Source of the DNA: Paraflavitalea soli
GTDB lineage: Bacteria > Bacteroidota > Bacteroidia > Chitinophagales > Chitinophagaceae
Length of the DNA: 64,000 nt
NCBI RefSeq assembly: GCF_003555545.1
Contig: NZ_CP032157.1
Location: forward strand, 5,770,546-5,834,545
Reading direction: 5' to 3'
Part shown: one piece after another, positions 16,492-25,207 of the stretch
Layout: every line of letters begins with the position of its first letter
How positions within the stretch are numbered: the stretch's first letter is position 1
Made by a program: the position numbers and the translations under genes
The notes under the pieces: model-generated
The model's database searches: none
What the model was told of the DNA's origin: nothing
The model's input: the letters and a program-made list of their open reading frames with translations, nothing else

Positions 16492-17829
16492 ATGATGAAG
16501 CGAACAAACATAGCAAGTATGAAAAGTTTAATAAAAGGAGCCCTGTTACTCCTGCTGGTACAATCAGCCGTAGCCCAGGAATCTCCCATAAAAGATGACC
16601 AGTTAAAAGGATTGATACAATCTGCGGTCACCAATTATCCCCGTATTAAAGAACTGGAAGAACAACTCAAAGCAGATGATGTGAAGGGAGAAATTATCAG
16701 ATCAGGTTATTTGCCTACCGTAAGCGCCGATATCGGCTACCAATTTATAGCTCCTTCTCCTAAAGTAGCCTTTGAAACACCAGCTGGCAAAACCTCCCTG
16801 GCTTTTCAGCCTTATAATAACTACAATGGGGCCGTCACGGTGAAACAGTTGATCTATGACTTCGGCAAAACAAAAATGCAGCTCGACAGGAATGAAGCCC
16901 AGAGAGCATTGAACCAGGAAGGTGTAGACAATACCAGGAATGCAATAGCTTACCAGGTAGCCCAGATCTATTACAATATCCAGTTCCTTCAAAAAAGCAT
17001 ACAGGTACAGCAGGATCAGATCAGTTCACTGAAAGAAAATGAACGGCTCATCCAGGCCAAGATCAAAAATGGAGATGCCCTGGAATACGACCTCCTTACT
17101 ACCCAGGTGCGCACCGCCAATGCCACCAACCGCCTCAATGACCTGCAAACCCAGTTAGAAAAGCAATATGTGCTGATGCAATGGCTCGCCGGTGTTGATA
17201 CCAAAGGAAAAATTGCAGCCAGCGGCGCCGAAACTTACCGCGAAGATGCCCTCTACCTGGTATTGGAACCCGGCAACTGGAAAACCACCAATTCCGACGC
17301 CAAAATGATCGAAAAACAGATAGCTGTTTACGAATACGATAAAAAAGAAGCCTCTATTAGCTCCAGACCCAATATCACAGGTACTGCCAGCGGCGGTGTG
17401 CGCAATGGTATTCAACCCGATATTGACCAGTTCCGGTTAAACGGCCTGGTGGGTGTAGGTATCGCTATCCCAATTTTGTCCTCAGACCGGCCCAAGCTGC
17501 GCCAAAAATTAACCCAGGTACAAATTGAGTCTGCCAAAAGGTCTCTGCAAACCCTCGAATCGAATATCCAGAAAGATCTGGCTACCGTACAGCAGGATTA
17601 CAAGGGTATTCAGGAAAAGTTAAGCAACACCAATGTATTGGTCACCCAGGCCCAGCGGGCCTATAAACTGGCCCAGGTTCGTTTTAAAGAGGGCCTGATC
17701 ACCAATGTGGAGTTGCTGGATGCTCAAACCAATGTAGAAAATGCCAACCTACAGCTCGTTCAGCTACAATATCAGGCGCAACTGGATAAACTGGAAAGCC
17801 ATAAAGTAGTAGGCTCTAAGATATTTTAA
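16492..17829 (+). CDS. TolC-family outer-membrane efflux channel
   Basis: The 445-aa protein is a TolC-like channel, the outer-membrane part of the tripartite pump. A signal peptide (KSLIKGALLLLLVQSAVAQ) is preceded by extra residues, so the ATG at 16519 is an alternative start. Two repeated halves each carry a strand pair and long coiled-coil helices. Typical pieces are ITNYPRIKELEEQLKADDVKGE, GYLPTVSADIGYQF, VKQLIYDFGKTKMQLDRNEAQ, and the C-terminal AQVRFKEGLITNVELLDAQTNVE. It follows the MFS gene by 19 bp and is the last gene of the operon, with a terminator 53 nt downstream. Confidence 0.93.
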   Translation: MMKRTNIASMKSLIKGALLLLLVQSAVAQESPIKDDQLKGLIQSAVTNYPRIKELEEQLKADDVKGEIIRSGYLPTVSADIGYQFIAPSPKVAFETPAGKTSLAFQPYNNYNGAVTVKQLIYDFGKTKMQLDRNEAQRALNQEGVDNTRNAIAYQVAQIYYNIQFLQKSIQVQQDQISSLKENERLIQAKIKNGDALEYDLLTTQVRTANATNRLNDLQTQLEKQYVLMQWLAGVDTKGKIAASGAETYREDALYLVLEPGNWKTTNSDAKMIEKQIAVYEYDKKEASISSRPNITGTASGGVRNGIQPDIDQFRLNGLVGVGIAIPILSSDRPKLRQKLTQVQIESAKRSLQTLESNIQKDLATVQQDYKGIQEKLSNTNVLVTQAQRAYKLAQVRFKEGLITNVELLDAQTNVENANLQLVQLQYQAQLDKLESHKVVGSKIF

Positions 17830-17882
17830 TGAAATGTTGAATAGTTTGGTCCTTACTGAGAGGGGACCATGTTTTAAAGGTG

Positions 17883-17910
17883 ACGGCTACGCTTCGGCGT
17901 GGCCGTTTTT
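17883..17910 (+). terminator. UUCG-capped terminator after the efflux operon
   Basis: ACGGCTACGC (17883-17892) pairs with GCGTGGCCGT (17897-17906) with one wobble pair around a TTCG tetraloop. Five Ts follow (17906-17910). Confidence 0.95.
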
Positions 17911-18007
17911 ATTATGAGTATTGTGGAGGTATGAGCACCCAATAATTCCACAAGAGAATAATTATTAATTTTTTATTATGCATTTTGATATTAGGAAAAC
18001 TATTTAC

Positions 18008-18067
18008 ATGAAAAATACGTTCGTTTCTATAGGTCTGTTTTCTTTTGCAGATCATGGTTTTGAGTGA
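18008..18067 (+). CDS. Possible 19-aa peptide between two terminators
   Basis: ATG at 18008 opens a 19-codon frame reading MKNTFVSIGLFSFADHGFE and ending TGA at 18065-18067, three bases before a strong terminator. The preceding terminator ends at 17910, so any transcript covering it must start in the 100 nt between. TGCATTTTG near 17979 is only a poor -7 candidate. It may be a leader, a microprotein, or a chance frame in a small RNA. Nothing is recognised. Confidence 0.3.
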   Translation: MKNTFVSIGLFSFADHGFE

Positions 18068-18069
18068 GG

Positions 18070-18102
18070 ACGGCCGCACCCCATAGAGTGTGGCCGTTTT
18101 TT
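18070..18102 (+). terminator. Second plus-strand terminator in the gap
   Basis: CGGCCGCAC (18071-18079) pairs with GTGTGGCCG (18088-18096) with one wobble. An A-T pair extends the stem, and six Ts run 18097-18102. With the terminator at 17883 it brackets a separate small transcription unit. Confidence 0.9.
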
Positions 18103-18164
18103 ATTGACCTGATGCGGTATTTATCGTGGTCTCCTCCTTGCCCCTGCTGCCAGGCAGGAATACC

Positions 18165-18203
18165 CTAAAAAAGAAACAGCCCTGAAGAAACTTCAGGACT
18201 GTT
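18165..18203 (-). terminator. Minus-strand terminator of a small unannotated unit
   Basis: AACAGCCCTGAAG (18175-18187) and CTTCAGGACTGTT (18191-18203) form a 13-bp stem with one mismatch and a 3-nt loop. On the minus strand it is followed by TTCTTTTTTAG. No annotated minus-strand gene lies upstream until lysS, beyond the divergent SDR gene. Confidence 0.85.
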
Positions 18204-18467
18204 CAAAAACTTTTGTACGAAACCTTACCAACAAAACTGGGTCATCAATAGGTACAAATTTTACTTCTTTCGTAGGATCTTGGATAACTTGGATTTTGGA
18301 TTTTAACGTTGTTCATTGAATGATGCAGGACCTTGGCTGTTCTTCGGTTTTTGGATTTTAGGACGTCTTTCCCGTAGGTCAGACTGGTTCTTTTTCAAAG
18401 GATTTGGCTTGGATATTGGATTCGGTTTTCTGGATATTGGCGTCCTTGTATCAATCAATCAACAGTA
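18204..18467 (-). other. Candidate small minus-strand transcript (short basic ORFs or small RNA)
   Basis: This segment lies between a good minus-strand promoter (18468-18498) and terminator (18165-18203). Two reading frames are suggestive. From a TTG at 18458, a 51-codon frame rich in Lys, Arg, Pro and Asn begins IDTRTPISRKPN, ends GPASFNEQR and stops at 18303. Its end overlaps a second open frame, shifted by -1, which runs from 18312 to a TGA at 18195-18193 and ends KEVKFVPIDDP then FRTKVFEQS. They could be one roughly 90-aa gene with a frameshift, two small ORFs, or frames falling by chance in an RNA. AATCC-type short repeats add to the first frame. I cannot decide among these. Confidence 0.4.
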
Positions 18468-18498
18468 CAAACATAGAGACTAACTCATTAAGGTGCAA
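18468..18498 (-). promoter_or_regulatory. Minus-strand promoter match in the 18.4-kb gap
   Basis: On the minus strand TTG (18498-18496), a 20-nt spacer and TATGTTTG (18475-18468) match the TTG-N19/20-TAnnTTTG form seen before tetR, the superoxide dismutase and typA. It points away from the SDR gene into the small unit. Confidence 0.65.
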
Positions 18499-18659
18499 TA
18501 GGATAATTGCTGCGTTGTAAAATTTCGTTAAATACCGCAAGTATCGTAAAATTACCGTCCACTTCGTTAGTACAACCACCCTATATTTTTAAAGCTATAA
18601 TAAACCCGTTATATTTATAGTTGTAATAAAAAGTCGTACATCTTTAAATCGCTTGTCAT

Positions 18660-19481
18660 ATGTCGTTTGAAAATAAAACAGTGCTAATTACCGGCGGAAG
18701 CCGCGGTATCGGGAAAGCGATTGCTTTACGCCTGGCGAAAGAAGGAGCCAATACAGTGATCGTTGGGAAGACCGTAGAACCCAACCCCAAACTGGAAGGA
18801 ACCATCTATACAGCAGCCGAAGAGATAGCCAAAGCAGGCCCTGGAAAGGTACTTCCCCTACAGGGAGATATCCGTTTTGAAGAGAGCATTCAACATATTG
18901 TAAAGACCACTGTAGATACTTTTGGGGGCATCGACATCCTCATCAACAATGCCAGCGCCATCAATTTATCCCCTACCGAACATACAGAGCCTAAGCGCTG
19001 GGACCTGATGCATGGCATTAATGTGAGAGGCACCTTTTTCATGAGTCAGGCAGCCATTCCTCACCTCAAAAAAGCTCATAACCCACACATTCTGAACCTC
19101 TCTCCCCCCTTGAATATGGACCCCGCCTGGTTTGCCAAGCACCTGGCCTACACCATGAGTAAATATGGAATGAGTATGATCGTATTGGGGCTGGCCGAAG
19201 AAATGCGTCCCCACCGCATTGGCGTCAATGCATTGTGGCCCAGAACTACCATCGCTACAGCAGCCGTTAAAAACCTCCTGGGAGGTGATTTCCTGATGCA
19301 GCGTAGCCGTACCCCCGATATAGTGGCAGATGCTGCCTTCCATATCCTGCAAAGGCCCTCTTTTGAGTGTACAGGCAACTTCTTTATTGACGAGGAAATA
19401 TTAAAAGAACAGGGCATTACAGACTTTACCCATTACGCTGTAAACCCCGATCAGAAATTAATGATGGACCTGTTTATTTAG
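18660..19481 (+). CDS. Short-chain dehydrogenase/reductase, HSDL2-like
   Basis: The 273-aa protein is a classical-type SDR using NAD(P). The cofactor motif TGGSRGIG is at residues 11-18, the NNAS structural motif around 100, and the catalytic YTMSKYG has the Tyr-x3-Lys arrangement. The catalytic Ser lies in the LNLSPPLNM segment. The pattern PLNMDPAWFAKHLAYTMSKYGMS and the C-terminal CTGNFFIDEEIL resemble hydroxysteroid dehydrogenase-like 2 proteins. Those are linked to fatty-acid metabolism, but the substrate here is unknown. The stop codon overlaps that of the convergent lysS gene, leaving no room for a terminator between them. Confidence 0.9.
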   Translation: MSFENKTVLITGGSRGIGKAIALRLAKEGANTVIVGKTVEPNPKLEGTIYTAAEEIAKAGPGKVLPLQGDIRFEESIQHIVKTTVDTFGGIDILINNASAINLSPTEHTEPKRWDLMHGINVRGTFFMSQAAIPHLKKAHNPHILNLSPPLNMDPAWFAKHLAYTMSKYGMSMIVLGLAEEMRPHRIGVNALWPRTTIATAAVKNLLGGDFLMQRSRTPDIVADAAFHILQRPSFECTGNFFIDEEILKEQGITDFTHYAVNPDQKLMMDLFI

Positions 19482-20995
19482 TCATTCAACACTTCCGGGC
19501 GCATCTGCGGAAACAGCAGCACGTCCTGTATACTGGGCTGGTTTGTCATGAGCATACACAGGCGGTCAATACCAATGCCAATACCAGCCGTAGGTGGCAT
19601 GCCATACTCCAACGCACGCAGGAAGTCGTAATCGATGTACATGGCTTCATCATCACCACGTTCCATCAATTTAACCTGGTCCTCAAAGCGTGCACGCTGG
19701 TCAAGAGGATCATTCAACTCACTATAGGCATTGGCGATCTCCTTGCCATTAACCATCAGCTCAAAACGCTCTACCAGTCCTGGTTTGCTGCGGTGCTTTT
19801 TGGTCAGCGGGCTCATTTCAACCGGGTAATCAATGATAAAGGTGGGTTGTATGTAATTGCCTTCGCACTTTTCTCCAAATATGGCGTCTACCAGCTTGCC
19901 TTTACCCATACTGGCCTCGGGATAAATACCCAATGACTTACAGGCCTCCCTTAAAGCAGCCTCATCCATTTCACTTACATCTATGCCGGTATGATCTTTA
20001 ATGGCATCATAGATAGTTACACGCTTAAAGGGTGCTTTAAAATCGATTTCCTTATCGCCTACCTTCACAAGCGTGGTACCATGGAGAGCGATGGCTATCT
20101 TTTCCACCAACTGCTCCGTGATCTCCATCATCCAATAGTAGTCTTTGTAGGCAGTATACCATTCCAGCACAGTAAATTCAGGGTTATGTGTACGATCCAT
20201 GCCTTCATTGCGGAAATTGCGGCTGAATTCATATACCCAATCAAAACCACCTACTATCAGGCGCTTTAGGTACAGTTCATTGGCAATACGGAGATAAAAA
20301 GGCACGTCCAGCGCATTGTGGTGCGTAATAAAAGGCCGGGCTATGGCACCTCCTGGAATGGATTGTAATACGGGTGTATCCACCTCCAATGCCCCCTGCG
20401 CATTCAGGTATTCACGGATCGTATTGATCAATTTGGTACGCTTCAGAAAAGTATCTTTCACATCCGGATTCACGATCAGGTCGGCATAACGCTGACGGTA
20501 ACGGAATTCAGGATCAGTTACTGCATCAAATGTTTCCCCTTCCTTTTCTTTCACCACCGGCAATGGTTTCAATGATTTGGTGAGCAGCGTAAGTTCCAGC
20601 ACATGGACCGAAGTTTCACCTGTTTTGGTGGTAAACACATATCCTTTTACCCCGATAATATCACCGATATCAGTCAGGTGTTTCCATACTTTATCATAGA
20701 GCGACTTGTCTTCGCCGGGAGCTATTTCATCACGCTTGATATACAGTTGAATTTTACCCGTACTGTCCTGTAATTGGGCAAAATTGGCTTTTCCCATATC
20801 CCGTACACCCATGATACGCCCTGCCAGGCATACATTGGCAAAATCAGCCTTGTTCTCTTCACCCTTGTAAAGGGCTTTGATATTGGCAGCTGTATTGTTA
20901 ACAGGGTATAAGGGGGCCGGGTATGGTTCAATACCCAATTGCGCCAATTCCTTCAGTTTCTCTCTCCGGATAATCTCCTGTTCTGATAAATGCAT
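19478..20995 (-). CDS. lysS: Lysyl-tRNA synthetase, class II
   Basis: The 505-aa protein charges tRNA-Lys. An N-terminal OB-fold anticodon-binding domain (about residues 55-160, AGRIMGVRDMGKANFAQLQD) precedes the class II catalytic core. Motif 2 is FRNEGMDRTHNPEFT, and motif 3 is PPTAGIGIGIDRLCM near the C-terminus. EIANAYSELNDP is characteristic of LysRS. The start at 20995 gives the usual beginning LSEQEIIRREKLKEL. On the minus strand TATTTTTG (21059-21052) matches the -7 box about 55 nt upstream. It is convergent with the SDR gene and their stop codons overlap. Confidence 0.97.
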   Translation of the reverse strand: MHLSEQEIIRREKLKELAQLGIEPYPAPLYPVNNTAANIKALYKGEENKADFANVCLAGRIMGVRDMGKANFAQLQDSTGKIQLYIKRDEIAPGEDKSLYDKVWKHLTDIGDIIGVKGYVFTTKTGETSVHVLELTLLTKSLKPLPVVKEKEGETFDAVTDPEFRYRQRYADLIVNPDVKDTFLKRTKLINTIREYLNAQGALEVDTPVLQSIPGGAIARPFITHHNALDVPFYLRIANELYLKRLIVGGFDWVYEFSRNFRNEGMDRTHNPEFTVLEWYTAYKDYYWMMEITEQLVEKIAIALHGTTLVKVGDKEIDFKAPFKRVTIYDAIKDHTGIDVSEMDEAALREACKSLGIYPEASMGKGKLVDAIFGEKCEGNYIQPTFIIDYPVEMSPLTKKHRSKPGLVERFELMVNGKEIANAYSELNDPLDQRARFEDQVKLMERGDDEAMYIDYDFLRALEYGMPPTAGIGIGIDRLCMLMTNQPSIQDVLLFPQMRPEVLND

Positions 20996-21158
20996 GTAAT
21001 AAATTTGAAATTTTAGCTACCAATGCGGATACCTCGCCGGTAAAACGGTTGCAAAAATAAGTATTTCAGAGAAGTTGCCGGTATTATTGCACCAGGGCTT
21101 TACAATAGGTTCCTTTGCCTGCCCGCCAACAATAAACATTAAGCATTATTTTTAGCAC

Positions 21159-21689
21159 ATGGAATGGATGAACGACCAGGTACATATTGAAAACCTTCCC
21201 CGGGTGGAAAATGTAGCCCTTACACCCATAGAGCCCTCCTATCTCAAGGTTTTACGATGGGAATGGCTCATCCTGAGTATCCTGCTGGGAATACTGGTAG
21301 CCATCCTGCTGTATTTTATCAAACCCCTGCACCAGGTAAAGTGGATTGTTTTACTAATTGGTGGTTGGCTACTGATAACAGCCGCCTGGTATTGGCTGCA
21401 GGGAAAATCATTCTCCACCAGGGCCTATGCCATCCGCGAAAAGGATGTTATTTATCGCAGCGGATGGATCATTCAAAGCACCCATACCTGTCCTTTCAAC
21501 CGCATTCAGCATAGTGCAGTTACCATCGGCCCCCTGGAAAAAAGGTTTGGCCTGGCCAGCCTGGTATTGTATACCGCCGGCTCCAATGAGGCCGATCTGC
21601 GTATACGGGGCCTGCAGGAGACCACTGCCTGGACTTTAAAAGAATGGATCACCAAAAAGATAGCCGATGAGCCAGTTACAGGAGAATAG
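21159..21689 (+). CDS. PH-domain membrane protein, YdbS-like
   Basis: The 176-aa protein has two closely spaced transmembrane helices (LRWEWLILSILLGILVAILLYF and WIVLLIGGWLLITAAWYW, about residues 28-80) followed by a bacterial PH-like domain (bPH2): RAYAIREKDVIYRSGWIIQS, TCPFNRIQHSAVTIGPLEKRFGLASLVLYTAG. This matches the YdbS half of the YdbS/YdbT pair first described in Bacillus. The next gene overlaps it by 23 nt and is the YdbT half. In Bacillus the pair is linked to resistance to antimicrobial peptides; a role here is inference. ATG at 21168 is an alternative start. Confidence 0.85.
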   Translation: MEWMNDQVHIENLPRVENVALTPIEPSYLKVLRWEWLILSILLGILVAILLYFIKPLHQVKWIVLLIGGWLLITAAWYWLQGKSFSTRAYAIREKDVIYRSGWIIQSTHTCPFNRIQHSAVTIGPLEKRFGLASLVLYTAGSNEADLRIRGLQETTAWTLKEWITKKIADEPVTGE

Positions 21690-23154
21690 CTGGAGCATTC
21701 CACAAAGACAGGCAAAGGCAGGTTTGGTGATCATATTAGCCAAAGCTACCGTTACCATTGTAAAAACCCTGTGGCCCATTCTACTCGTATTGTTGGTCAA
21801 AAAGAACAAGAAAGGCATAGATACTTTTGAGCTCACCCTCATGGCACTGCCGGTTATTATTCTGGTGCGTTCCCTGGTTGGGTATTTTTATTTCCGCTTC
21901 TTTATCGCCAATGACGAGCTGATCATCCGCAAGGGATTGATCAGTAAGAAAACCATTACTATCCCCCTGCAGAAAATACAGGCCGTACACATTGAGCAAA
22001 ACCTCCTGCACCAGGTGGCCAATGTGGCCAAAGTAAAAATTGATACCGCCGGCTCTGAAAAAACGGAAGCTGTTATTGACGCTATTGAAGTACCCAAGGC
22101 CGAACAGTTAAAAGAATTCCTGCTCCGCGAAAAACGGCATATGACTGAAGAAGCAGCTATCCCTTCTCCTATAAGGGATATACCTGTTATGCGGTTATCC
22201 GTCAATGATCTCCTCAAACTGGGGCTATCTGCCAATCATATACAGGCCTTCTTTATCGTGTTTGCTTTCAGCATATCCATGCTCCAGAATCTGGAAGAAG
22301 TTTTCGGCGACAGGGTAATCAGGCTGGTAAAAGATTCTTCATCAGAGGTAGGCATATCAGTCGTATCTGTATCGTTGGTAATAGGTTTTGTGCTGTTGAT
22401 TTCCATGTTCGTTTCTATGATGCGAATTCTGTTAAACTATTTCGACTTCCAGCTTACCGAAACTTCCCAGGGATTTAGAATAAAAACAGGATTGATCAAC
22501 ACCAGTCAAAACCTGGTACCCTTCAATAAAATTCAATACATATCCTGGGATGCCAATTGGATACGCCGCAAGATCGGTTTGTTCAATATGGAGTTTCACC
22601 AGGTCATGAGCGATGACCAAAGCAATAAGAAAAAACGGGTTAAAGTACCCCTTACACAACCGGCTTATATTGACAAACTGTTAGCACATTATCATGGTAT
22701 GGTACAGCCTTCGGCCCTGGCCGATTATGGGATCCATCCTTCCTATACCACCCGGCGCACATTGTTGAGGGGTATACTGCCAGTATTATTAATCTTAATT
22801 ATACTATTACTCATCAACTGGGATCCCTGGTACTTCCTCATTTTATTATGGATACCCATCGTTGCCTTGCATGCATTTGTTTTCCGGCGCAATTTCCGAT
22901 TATATGTAGCACCCGATGCATTGCAGGTAAACAGTGGTACCTGGGGTAGAAAAACACAAATTGTACGCTGGTATAAGATGCAGCAGGTCTTTTTGCAACA
23001 ATCCATTTATCAAAGAAGCAAGGCTTTAGCCACCCTGCATTTATCAACAGCAGGCGGCACCATCACCATACCATATGTACCACTGAAGTTGGCGCAGCAA
23101 ATACAGGATTATACTTTGTATGAGGTGGAACGCGAAGAGAGAGCCTGGATGTAA
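21667..23154 (+). CDS. PH-domain membrane protein, YdbT-like
   Basis: The 495-aa protein has several transmembrane helices and repeated bPH2 modules. The modules each carry the pattern FFIANDELIIRKGLISKKTITIPLQKIQAVHIEQN (about residues 80-115, core RKGLISKKT and IQAVHIEQN), FRIKTGLINTSQNLVPFNKIQYISW, and VAPDALQVNSGTWGRKTQIVRWYKMQQVFLQ. Three modules fit the YdbT layout. It overlaps the YdbS-like gene by 23 nt, so the two are almost certainly co-translated and form a membrane complex. Function in this organism is unknown. Convergent with the flavin reductase gene at 23172, 17 bp away. Confidence 0.87.
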   Translation: MSQLQENSWSIPQRQAKAGLVIILAKATVTIVKTLWPILLVLLVKKNKKGIDTFELTLMALPVIILVRSLVGYFYFRFFIANDELIIRKGLISKKTITIPLQKIQAVHIEQNLLHQVANVAKVKIDTAGSEKTEAVIDAIEVPKAEQLKEFLLREKRHMTEEAAIPSPIRDIPVMRLSVNDLLKLGLSANHIQAFFIVFAFSISMLQNLEEVFGDRVIRLVKDSSSEVGISVVSVSLVIGFVLLISMFVSMMRILLNYFDFQLTETSQGFRIKTGLINTSQNLVPFNKIQYISWDANWIRRKIGLFNMEFHQVMSDDQSNKKKRVKVPLTQPAYIDKLLAHYHGMVQPSALADYGIHPSYTTRRTLLRGILPVLLILIILLLINWDPWYFLILLWIPIVALHAFVFRRNFRLYVAPDALQVNSGTWGRKTQIVRWYKMQQVFLQQSIYQRSKALATLHLSTAGGTITIPYVPLKLAQQIQDYTLYEVEREERAWM

Positions 23155-23171
23155 AAGTAATAACCCTTCCC

Positions 23172-24053
23172 TTAATTATTAGCGAGCAATACCTGCCAGG
23201 CAGCTGCCACATGACCACTATCCAATAACTCTTTGGCATATAACTGCAGCTCCTTTTCCATTTCATCTGGATTTACAGCATAGTATTGAACAATGTTCTT
23301 TAGTCTCTCGTCATGAAAGGCCGGGTCTACCAATGGCATATCGTGTACGTTGGCCAGCTGGCCCAAATGATTGCCCGTAAGGATGCTGCTGTTGCGGATA
23401 GGAGCAGGCAACGCATCTATGCCAATGCCCAGTTTAATATTAGGTTTTTCAACCTGGAACAAGCTACTTTCATCAACCTTGCAATACCAATCTCCGCCCA
23501 GTCGGGCAATATGATGGATCTTACGTTGATCTATAAAACCCTGTTCATTTAGGATTGCATCATCAATATGCATCACCATTACCTCACAAATGACCAGGTT
23601 ACCGGCGCCGCCTTCATTTCCCATTGATTTCACTTCCCGCACCAGGCATTCCATTTTCACTTTGCTTTCTTTTACCATGGGAGGGGTAATGGTAGTAGCT
23701 GGCTCTGCCGTAAACCCTGCCTTTACAAACTCATTCACTTCCTTCGGGAAATCACAACTGGACAGACTTACCTGTTGTATCATGGCATAATCCACAATAT
23801 TGATCACCACTTCGGGCACTTCCAGTATATTCTGTAAAGTATGTTTAGTGCTGTTGTCTCTCACCCGGCGTGAGGGAGAAAATACAACGATGGGCGGCTG
23901 GGTGGAGAACAGGTTAAAGAAACTGAAAGGGCTGAGGTTTACCTGCCCCTGTTTATCAATCGTACTGGCAAAACATACTGGTCTCGGAGCAATGGCATGC
24001 TGTAGGTAGTTTTGCTTTTGTACGGCCGTAAGTTTGGTAAGATCCAGGATCAT
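23172..24053 (-). CDS. Flavin reductase-like FMN-binding protein
   Basis: The 293-aa protein belongs to the flavin reductase (split-barrel FMN-binding) family. The N-terminal domain has AIAPRPVCFASTIDKQGQVNLSPFSFFN and VVFSPSRRVRD, the FMN-binding pieces. The start at 24053 (MILDLTKL) is preferred, since the longer version adds 14 residues with no counterpart. About 90 C-terminal residues after the flavin domain form an extra segment (NHLGQLANVHDMPLVDP and a helical end). It lies 55 bp downstream of the FAH-family gene on the same strand, a pairing seen in aromatic degradation loci. The physiological substrate is unknown. Confidence 0.87.
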   Translation of the reverse strand: MILDLTKLTAVQKQNYLQHAIAPRPVCFASTIDKQGQVNLSPFSFFNLFSTQPPIVVFSPSRRVRDNSTKHTLQNILEVPEVVINIVDYAMIQQVSLSSCDFPKEVNEFVKAGFTAEPATTITPPMVKESKVKMECLVREVKSMGNEGGAGNLVICEVMVMHIDDAILNEQGFIDQRKIHHIARLGGDWYCKVDESSLFQVEKPNIKLGIGIDALPAPIRNSSILTGNHLGQLANVHDMPLVDPAFHDERLKNIVQYYAVNPDEMEKELQLYAKELLDSGHVAAAWQVLLANN

Positions 24054-24108
24054 AAGACAGCATTTTTGTAACCAGTAGAACCTCAAAGAGGTCAAATCCC
24101 TATCAATT

Positions 24109-25125
24109 CTAGGCTTGGTTTATTTTCTTTCTGTCCAATATGGAAAAGTTATCGTCTTCTTTTACGATCGTATTGGTAAGTACACCCAGGCCATCGATTT
24201 CCATTTCTACCACATCACCTTCCTGCAGCCATTGGTCTGTATAATTGGGATCACTCAGCCTGCCTGTACCATTTAGTTCAAGGAAGCAACCTGTCCCTAC
24301 CGTACCGCTGCCAATAACATCACCGGCAAAAAGTGTTGCGCCATAGGAAGCACGTTCAATGATCTCCGCAAAGGTCCAGTCCATATCGCCAATATTGCCA
24401 TCACTCACCTGCTCGCCATTTACACGGCATTGCATGCGAAGGTTCCAGCTTTTACCTGTATGGCCTTCTTTAGCGGGAATTTCATATTGCTCCAGTTCAT
24501 CCAGCGTTACCAGCCAGGGCCCAATGACAGTAGAGAAATCCTTGCCTTTTGCAGGGCCAAGATTTAGTAACATTTCTTCCATTTGCAATGTTCGGGCGCT
24601 CATGTCATTCATGATCATTAGCCCACCGATATATTGATCAGCATTTTCCGCTCTTATATTACGGCCATGCTTGCAAATAACTACTGCCGCCTCCAGTTCA
24701 AAGTCCAGCTTTTGAAAATGATCCGGCATACAGGATACGTTGCCTGGCCCCTGGATGGCAAGATGGTTGGTAAAATAAAAAATGGGGTATTGATCAAATT
24801 CCGGGATCATGGGCACCTTACGGTTACGGCGTGCGGCCGCAACATGTTGCCTGAATGCATAACCATCACGGCAAGAAGTAGGAAAAGGCACCGGCGCCAG
24901 TACTGAAATTCCTTCCAGGGCAAAGCCACGCTCGCGGCTAAGTCTTCCTTCCCGTATCATCATTTCGCCTGTTTGCGCCATCGCATAGGCATCGTCCCAA
25001 TAATTCAGGAACATGCTCATATTATGGGGCAGGTCCGGATGCAATGTTTCCATATCGTACAGCAATCCATCTACCAATATAGCAAGTCGGTCCTGACCTT
25101 CCTGGAGATAAGAAACCAGTTTCAT
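24109..25125 (-). CDS. Fumarylacetoacetate hydrolase (FAH) family protein
   Basis: The 338-aa protein has the FAH fold. Visible features are a lid region with FRQHVAAARRNRK, the metal-binding DFELEAAVVICKHGRNI (Glu-x-Glu type) and MNDMSARTLQMEE, with KGKDFSTVIGPWLVTLDEL and GDVIGSGTVGTGC in the second half. The family cleaves C-C bonds in 1,3-diketo acids, as in the last step of tyrosine degradation (fumarylacetoacetate to fumarate and acetoacetate), but includes other hydrolases. Start chosen at 25125 (MKLVSYLQEGQ). No homogentisate dioxygenase is in the window. It probably forms an operon with the flavin reductase gene. Confidence 0.88.
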   Translation of the reverse strand: MKLVSYLQEGQDRLAILVDGLLYDMETLHPDLPHNMSMFLNYWDDAYAMAQTGEMMIREGRLSRERGFALEGISVLAPVPFPTSCRDGYAFRQHVAAARRNRKVPMIPEFDQYPIFYFTNHLAIQGPGNVSCMPDHFQKLDFELEAAVVICKHGRNIRAENADQYIGGLMIMNDMSARTLQMEEMLLNLGPAKGKDFSTVIGPWLVTLDELEQYEIPAKEGHTGKSWNLRMQCRVNGEQVSDGNIGDMDWTFAEIIERASYGATLFAGDVIGSGTVGTGCFLELNGTGRLSDPNYTDQWLQEGDVVEMEIDGLGVLTNTIVKEDDNFSILDRKKINQA

Positions 25126-25207
25126 AGCAGCAAATTTTAGAGGCTGCAATATATGGAAAAACCAGTGCCGATATGCTAAGAGCCCACCGCCATAAAATGC
25201 CGCCCCA

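Larger units (their letters stand above)
17830..18659. other. 830-bp gap between the efflux operon and the SDR gene
   Basis: The gap holds the efflux terminator, a small plus-strand unit (17911-18102), a small minus-strand unit (18475-18165) pointing towards it, and an A/T-rich segment 18500-18659 that should contain the SDR promoter. Degenerate TTGGATT/AATCC short repeats occur at 18280-18440. No mobile element or tRNA was seen. Confidence 0.7.
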
